NCBI RefSeq assembly: GCF_040954835.1
Contig: NC_090709.1
Location: 45,826,490-45,890,489, forward strand
Direction: 5' to 3'
From: Lepisosteus oculatus
Taxonomy: Eukaryota; Chordata; Actinopteri; Semionotiformes; Lepisosteidae
Length of the DNA: 64,000 nt
Shown here: piece by piece, positions 58,701 to 64,000 of the stretch
Numbering within the stretch: position 1 is the stretch's first letter
How the letters are laid out: every line of letters begins with the position of its first letter
The notes under the pieces: model-generated
What the model was told of the DNA's origin: nothing
Database searches by the model: none
Seen by the model: only the letters and a program-made list of their open reading frames with translations
Position numbers and translations under genes: made by a program

Positions 58701-59453
58701 AACAGACCAATTCTGCAATTTCTTTTATCGCGGGCGGTTCTTTCCGAGTCGATGGCTCTGCATTAGAAATGAGAAGTCCTGAACTCTAAACACGTTCTTG
58801 CCATAACTGCTACTACTGCTGCTACTCCTTCGTCCTCGAAAAAAGAAAAGACAGGCATGTTTTGAGTCTAAAAATGATCTTCTGGATCCACGAGAAACAT
58901 TTAAATTTGATTGATTCCACAGTATTTTGGATGTACTGTACTTCCATCAAAGAGAGATTTCATCAGTTGCATGAAATTGAAACTTTCGACTTTTTGTCTG
59001 GTATTGAAAATATGTTAAAAAAAACCATAAACAATTTTCTAACAAACAACTCATGAATTATTGCCAGGATCTATATTTAGCGTTCGGTAGTGATAACACT
59101 GCTGATATTGATTGAGTAGAAATCTATGATGTATTGACAGCTTTATCTGAAGCGAGAAGTCCTAGAACGCCATCTATGACGTTTTAGGATTCATACCAAG
59201 AAATGCCTTTTGTTTCCCACCCCAACTGCTGCTTTTGCATTACACATAATGTTAACATTACCAGTTTTGGTAGCTTCTGGGCACGATTAAACTGAAACTG
59301 AAACTTATTACAAAAGTCTTTAAGATGAACCATGTCCAAAAAATTGTAAATCAGGACTAATTTTAATATCAAATGAAATTACTACAGAAGAAAAGGTTTA
59401 ACTGAAATATGAATAAGACTATGCAAGCCTAAAAAGTAGAACAATTCAATTTA
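55708..59453. repeat. Right arm of the large inverted repeat (pairs with 40351-45792)
   Basis: From TAAATGAGGCCCC to CAATTCAATTTA it is the reverse complement of the left arm. It has the empty Tc1 site, a single 88-bp unit and a better-preserved tRNA-Leu(CAA). Beyond 59453 the sequence (TATAACTTATTTTTTATTT) continues as in block X (54790), showing that here the surrounding DNA is uninterrupted. Confidence 0.9.
58174..58285 (+). tRNA. tRNA-Leu(CAA) with intron
   Basis: GTCGGGGTGGCCGAGTGGTC, anticodon CAA in TACTCAAG, an intron similar to that in the other arm, TTCTGGTTTCC, long variable arm, GTTCAAATC and CTGACA. The acceptor pairs through with wobbles only, so it is the likelier active copy of the two. 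Confidence 0.92.
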
Positions 59454-60111
59454 TATAACTTATTTTTTATTTTTTGAGAGATGGGCTCACACACCGGAAG
59501 ACACTAACGTTTCTCTTTGTTAGAGTATGTGAATAACAGTTTAACCCAAAATGTTTACAATTGTGATTCTGTTAAAATTCAATAAATCGTCTATCAACAG
59601 TAAGAAATTATAAAGAAAGAAAAAAATTGTTTTATTACATAAACTATAAGACAATGAAGAGAGTTTACTTCGCTTTTGTTCTTTTGACTTAAGCGTTCAG
59701 GATCCGAACCCATCTGCGGACGGTTGTGTTTCTTGAATCTCTTGTAATCATCAATAGTCGTTGTTTTGTGCTTCAGTTTTTTCTCAAGTTGTACCATGGA
59801 TATTTTATGTTATCAATACTTTACATGCTCTTTTGCATTTTCCTTCACATACAGAAAATTTCAAGGTGTTTATGTCACTGTGCTGCACATTTACGCTGGA
59901 CCACCTGTAACAGTACAGGACACGCAGTGAGGAATTCGTGCAGCTTTCAGCTCAGTGCGGAGTCCAGAGGGAGGACTCGCTCGCTGAATGATCTCTCAGG
60001 AAATCCCGGGTGAGATTCAAAAGGTAAACCTGGCTCTCTATGAACACGAGCAAAGAGTTCTCACTCAACAGAAGATTGTGATGTGAGTACAGTAATATAA
60101 AACACCTGAAG

Positions 60112-60140
60112 ATGCCAGGGATTGAACCCCAGACCTGTGG
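60112..60140 (-). pseudogene. tRNA-Ala-like 3' half
   Basis: Minus strand CAGGTCTGGGGTTCAATCCC then TGGCATC resembles the T arm and acceptor of tRNA-Ala. No 5' half. Confidence 0.4.
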
Positions 60141-60238
60141 AGCAGTAAGTGACTTTTAGTGCTGACATAAGAGATACTTACATAAAGTGCTTTTACTGAC
60201 CATATTACAAATCACAGGAAGTAAGGTCTTAAAACATT

Positions 60239-60320
60239 GGGCAGTAGTGGGATTTAAACCCACACCCCTGAGAGAGTGGAGCCTAAAATCCAGCATATTA
60301 GACCATTCAGCCACACTACC
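60239..60320 (-). pseudogene. tRNA-Leu(TAG) pseudogene, second copy
   Basis: Same as 55345-55426, including the extra T in the anticodon loop, so it was already defective before the duplication. Confidence 0.75.
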
Positions 60321-60600
60321 TCTGGCCCCTTCTCCTTTCCTCTCGTTGCTGAGTATAGGTGCCTTCATCCAATTGAGCCAGGTTTGAATCCCAGCCAATG
60401 CATCTCCAAATCTTTTCAAATGAATCTGTGATCTTGTAGCACATCCTCTGAAACCAGCAATCGAAATTCGAAACGTCTTCTTCAACACTGAAAAGCTCAA
60501 TTAGGATGAAGCAGTTGTACACAGGACAGCAGTACCATATGTGTTCTTGATTGATTCAGACTCGTTCTCAGTGGTTCTTGCTCACCAAAAATCTTAAAAA

Positions 60601-61440
60601 TACTAATCAAAATACAAAATAATAATCATTATTAACCAGAAACAGCAGAAAAACTGGTCACAATTGTGATTATGTCGCTTCTCTGCTTCAGCAAGGTCAA
60701 TAAAGGACTCTCTGAAAGTAGTAAAGCACTAAAGCACTGCAAAACTGAATTCAAAATCATATTAGGAATTCTGAGTGGTGCCTGCTTACATGCAATCCAA
60801 TACGGATGTTGTCTTTAAATAAGAATTCCCTATGTTTCCCTGCCTTTTCCCTGGAGTGAAACTATTGGATTGAAGGAATTCTTATGACAGGTTTACAAGG
60901 TGCTGTTGATATTTGGATAAATCTATGAACTCGTGATTTTTATATACTTTAAATAACGGCCATACGCACAGAATAAAATTACTGATGATTTTTCCTGAGA
61001 CGAAGCACAGCTTATCTTTCCAAGACAGCTGATAAAGGCAAGCCAGTGGATACTCTAGCAGAACATGGAAAAACGTTCAGCTTTGTAACCAACAAATTCC
61101 CCATTTAGATCTGACATAGTGAGGTATGCTTTGTGATTGCTTGAAGTGAAACCCACAATCTCTTTTGAACTTAGACAAGTTATTTCTGATGGAGCGCTAT
61201 GCGGAAAGACTTAATCAGCTCTACCCCTGAGGATGACTCGACTTGAAAATGCAGAGCATTAACGTTTCATAGATAAAAGGAGCACAACCGACATTAAAAT
61301 TGAGGGCGCACTGTGATTTGCACTGACTCAAAAGTGATCTTGGTAGACAAACTTCCCTGCTGAAGGTGGAAACGATAAATTGTATTGAGAAGAAGAAACA
61401 CTTTTTTCTCCCTGCTTTGATTTTAAGCTGATAAAGTAGC
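60601..61440. repeat. Diverged copy of the palindrome-arm sequence (compare 57115-57960)
   Basis: AACCAGAAACAGCAG, CTTCTCTGCTTCAGCAAGGT, TGGATACTCTAGCAGAACAT and GATGGAGCGCTATG are in the same order as in the right arm, with indels and many substitutions. This is an older duplication than the palindrome. Confidence 0.75.
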
Positions 61441-61484
61441 TTTTAACACATTGCTCCATTTGGTGGTTGTAACACAAAAACTCC

Positions 61485-61566
61485 TAGCAGCAGTGGGATT
61501 CAAGCCCACGCTCCCAAAGAGACTGGAGCCTTAATCCAGCGCCTTAGACCGCTCGGCCACGCTACC
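61485..61566 (-). tRNA. tRNA-Leu(AAG)
   Basis: 82 bases on the minus strand: GGTAGCGTGGCCGAGCGGTC, anticodon AAG in GGATTAAGGCTCC, long variable arm, GGGCTTGAATCCC, end GCTGCTA. All stems pair, with wobbles in the acceptor. The B box has GCTTGAATC for GTTCGAATC. Confidence 0.9.
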
Positions 61567-61587
61567 CACTGTGTGTTGTTTCTTTGT

Positions 61588-61920
61588 CTCATTACTTGCC
61601 CGGAGGAAGCCGGGTGGGTTTTGCTCTTGTCGCCCGACTTAGTGGCGTTATGACTGTGGAACCGACTGCACCTGCTTTTTCTGAGATGCTTCCCCTCTCA
61701 TGGCGAGATCTCGACTTCTTTAACACCTCTGGATAAAGATCTTCTGTGGAGCAGGTTTCAGACCTCTGCGTACAGCACCCTTGATGTCATTTTATTTTTA
61801 AAGCAGCCGCATCCGGAAAGTTGTGTCTTTTACGTTTTATTTGAACAACAAAACTACATACAATACAAACAAGAGCACATATAACGTATCAAGGAAATCG
61901 TCAGGGGCACATGCTATAAT
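61588..61920. repeat. Inverted-repeat block pairing with 53555-53882
   Basis: Starts CATTACTTGCCCGGAGGAAG and runs to GCTATAATAC, reverse complement of the block next to the Gypsy LTR. It lies just outside tRNA-Leu(AAG). Confidence 0.9.
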
Positions 61921-61924
61921 ACAA

Positions 61925-63240
61925 TTACACTTCATGAAAAACGATTACACAAGGTAAATAAAGATAAGGTCCGCACAGCTTGTTCTTACATTTCGAAAGA
62001 GTCCGTAAATACCCCTTGACGTCTATTTTGAACTGTTCAAACGTAGGACTCTTCCCAGACCATTTCACTTTATACCACATTCCTAAACGAGGATGCTTCT
62101 CCTGTTTTAGAACTATTTTGGGCGGTATGGCTTATACAGCACACCCACAGTATTCTAATGGTGGACTGCAGATCTGTGCTATAGTTCAGTCGAATTCAAA
62201 GGATCCAGCAATCGTACTGGATTTGACTGGGATTCTGAAATGTCTCTTGCAAAAGTATTCGGGTTTGCTTGAACCTTTGATACAAAAAGTGATCTGATCT
62301 GAAACTACCCAGCTTACAATCTCTGAGGTAGTTGTCACTAAACTCGGACGTGATGTGGCACACATGTGCCGTGTGCCTTTACTTTTGTAAAAAACTGGTA
62401 TCGGGAAAAGTTTCTTAATATTTCTTTTGATTAGCATGCAAGAAAATGTGATCATTACCTATGGAATTTCCCGCCAGCGTGGAGCTTGAATTCACAACCT
62501 TGAGACTCAGTGTTCAAGAGTCACAGAAGAGGTCAGCCTGGTCTTCAGTTTGCCAACGATAAGCTCCGGCAGTGCTCCTCTCTAAAGCAGATTGCTCGGA
62601 TCGGTTATGTGGGACGGCACTTCGATACTAAGATCGTTTGCAGCACACGCATGGTTTCCCCCTTCACGCAAAAAACATAGACGAAGGAAGCTCTATTGTC
62701 TTGGGCTGCTGACTCCCGGATTTAAAGCGCTCTGGGTGCCAGCTAAGTCTCTAACAAGCACACTATAAAGACAGGAATTACACTTTGCGCACGTCACGCA
62801 TGGAATGGCGAGGCTACTTGATCCAATATTATCTAGTCTCACCTCATATGGTGCCGATTCCTGGTTTTCATTTAAGAAAGAGCACTGCAAACACCGTAAA
62901 CAGTGCAAAACGTGTGATGAAAGAAGTCTTTTCCCCCCTTTGTCTAAAGCAGAACACAGCGGAGTCATGCCGAGGGTTGTGAGATCAAGATTTCAGTGGA
63001 GCACTGTCGTCTACGTCTTTAGCTACATGAGTTGGACATCCTCTTGTACACGGAAAGCAGATTGAGATCCTCTGACATGAAAAGTGCCAGATAAAAGCCA
63101 TTTCTCATCCTTTCTCTTAGTGGTGGAGCTATCGCATGTAAATGAGGAAACTTGCAAGGCGAGCAGGCTTGGTGCACACCGAATGCAGATGTCTCAGAGC
63201 AGTTGAGACGTGTCCATGTGGCTGTCAAAGGACAGCACTT
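61925..63240. other. No protein gene recognised between tRNA genes
   Basis: Short frames only; nothing resembles a known family apart from the tRNA-Lys-like remnant listed separately. Confidence 0.45.
62465..62545 (-). pseudogene. Probable tRNA-Lys(CTT) pseudogene
   Basis: Minus strand GTGACTCTTGAACACTGAGTC then CAAGGTTGTGAATTCAAGC and CCACGCTGGC resembles the anticodon arm and 3' half of tRNA-Lys(CTT). The D arm is unrecognisable. Confidence 0.4.
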
Positions 63241-63244
63241 TGCC

Positions 63245-63318
63245 GGCGCCGTGGCTTAGTTGGCTAAAGCGCCTGTCTAGTAAACAGGAGATCCTGGGTC
63301 CGATTCCCAGCGGTGCCT
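63245..63318 (+). tRNA. tRNA-Thr(AGT)
   Basis: 74 bases: GGCGCCGTGGCTTAGTTGGC, anticodon AGT in GTCTAGTAAAC, T arm GGGTCCGATTCCC, end CGGTGCCT. All stems pair. One B-box base differs (GGTCCGATTC for GGTTCGAATC). Confidence 0.93.
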
Positions 63319-63659
63319 TTCTTCCTGTCTTACTGTACAGAATGTATCCTTACGGGCAAATCCCATGCCTTTTAATTCAGGTGAATGCAAGTGTTCGTTT
63401 CCTTTCTGGAACAACTTGTTTTGAAAGAAATCTATACAGCTTGAGAAAGATGAAACACAAATCTTGCTTATCAGTGAAGAAGAGGTGCTCCCAGCAGGCC
63501 AGCTAATACCAGCAAGTTTTTTTTCACCCTGACCCAGAGAATGGAGAAAAGCGAGGCGCCTGTGGCTCTGCAGTGTAATCAGTTCGGGAGTTCGGCGGTT
63601 AGCTGAAAGAGTGGTAAATGGAGCTCGCCCCAGCCCGTCCTTATTCTTTTAAAGAGGAT

Positions 63660-64000
63660 AAAAAATTAACTTCGCCGCCACTACTACCAGCTTTAAAAGA
63701 CTGCCATGGGCACGGAAAAAAACACACTACAGATGACTTTTCTGGAACCGAAGCAGAGATTCCTTTACGAACCAACTGATAAAGCTCAGCCAGTGAATAC
63801 TGTTAACAGAATGTGAAAGCACGATCAACTTTGTAACTGCAACCACAGGAAAAACAGCAAGAAGCAGGCTCCATTCCCTATTTAAATCTGTCGTGCGAGG
63901 CATGCTTTTTGCACGCATGAAGTAAATCCCACGATCGCTTTTGAACTTGGACAATGTACTTCCAAAGGAGCGCTATGCTCAAAGATTTAACAAGCTCAAC
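63660..64000. repeat. Another diverged copy of the palindrome-arm sequence
   Basis: GACTGCCATGGGCACGG-like start, GATAAAGCTCAGCCAGTG, CAACCACAGGAAAAACAG and GGAGCGCTATGCTCAAAG follow the order of 57410-57710. The window ends inside it. Confidence 0.7.

Larger units (their letters stand above)
58800..60600 (+). repeat. Duplicated block X' (direct copy of 54230-55707)
   Basis: Its first part (to 59453) is also in the palindrome arm. The rest repeats 54790-55700, with an insertion near 59890-60180 that includes a tRNA-Ala-like 3' half. Confidence 0.8.

Noticed and set aside
63546..63610. tRNA-like stretch GTGGCTCTGCAGTG...GGGAGTTCGGCGG
   Set aside because: The A-box-like and B-box-like words lack the right spacing and no stems pair.
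1..64000. CRISPR arrays, bacterial operons or phage features
   Set aside because: No evenly spaced short repeats with unique spacers exist, and the gene content is eukaryotic.

Overview
The window reads as vertebrate nuclear DNA, most likely from a ray-finned fish. The evidence is intron-containing genes with GT-AG splice sites, a guanylate-binding-protein (GBP) type gene, an intron-bearing tRNA-Leu(CAA), a fish-style Tc1/mariner element, a Ty3/Gypsy fragment, SINE tails ending in 'AAAAGCGCTATATAAGTG', and generally AT-rich sequence. The species cannot be named from the sequence alone. There is very little host coding sequence; most of the window is repeats.

Layout. (1) 977-8057, 10646-15118, 33780-40348 and 46263-49011 are four copies (7.1, 4.5, 6.6 and 2.7 kb) of one family of large DNA elements. 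Their termini are CAGATGCAGCCATTCAAA (CAGAAGC... in the second copy), flanked by TA. The left and right subterminal regions are different and are rich in short 'taccgcggta' palindromes. No transposase is recognisable. Each copy carries one or two tRNA-like modules. Two copies carry the same frameshifted LINE reverse-transcriptase fragment. The 33.8-40.3 kb copy carries a three-exon BEN-domain gene with promoter-like motifs and a polyA signal, and the first copy keeps what looks like the 3' end of that gene without its coding part. (2) 15.4-22.1 kb, minus strand: a damaged GBP-like GTPase gene whose exons can be joined in phase, with a solo LTR and SINEs in its introns. (3) 22.1-29.4 kb: no recognisable gene. 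(4) 29.45-30.71 kb, minus strand: a decayed hAT-type ZBED/GTF2IRD2-like transposase pseudogene. (5) 31.7-33.4 kb: a local direct duplication with LTR-like debris. (6) 40.35-64 kb: a tRNA-rich segmental duplication zone. Two arms of about 3.75 kb (40351-45792 and 55708-59453) form an inverted repeat, each with a tRNA-Leu(CAA) gene. The left arm also has a 1623-bp Tc1 insertion at a TA and an 88-bp tandem duplication, neither present in the right arm. Between the arms lie a cluster of tRNA genes and tRNA pseudogenes (Asp, Val, Glu, His), a Ty3/Gypsy pol remnant with its 3' LTR, and further duplicated blocks. Outside the right arm are tRNA-Leu(AAG) and tRNA-Thr(AGT) and more diverged copies of the arm sequence.

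How it fits together. No conventional operon or pathway is present. The coherent stories are the mobile-element family with a BEN-domain cargo gene and tRNA-like modules, and a palindromic, repeatedly duplicated tRNA gene neighbourhood. The outer end of the left palindrome arm stops exactly at the right terminus of the BEN-carrying element, so element and duplication history are probably linked (inference).
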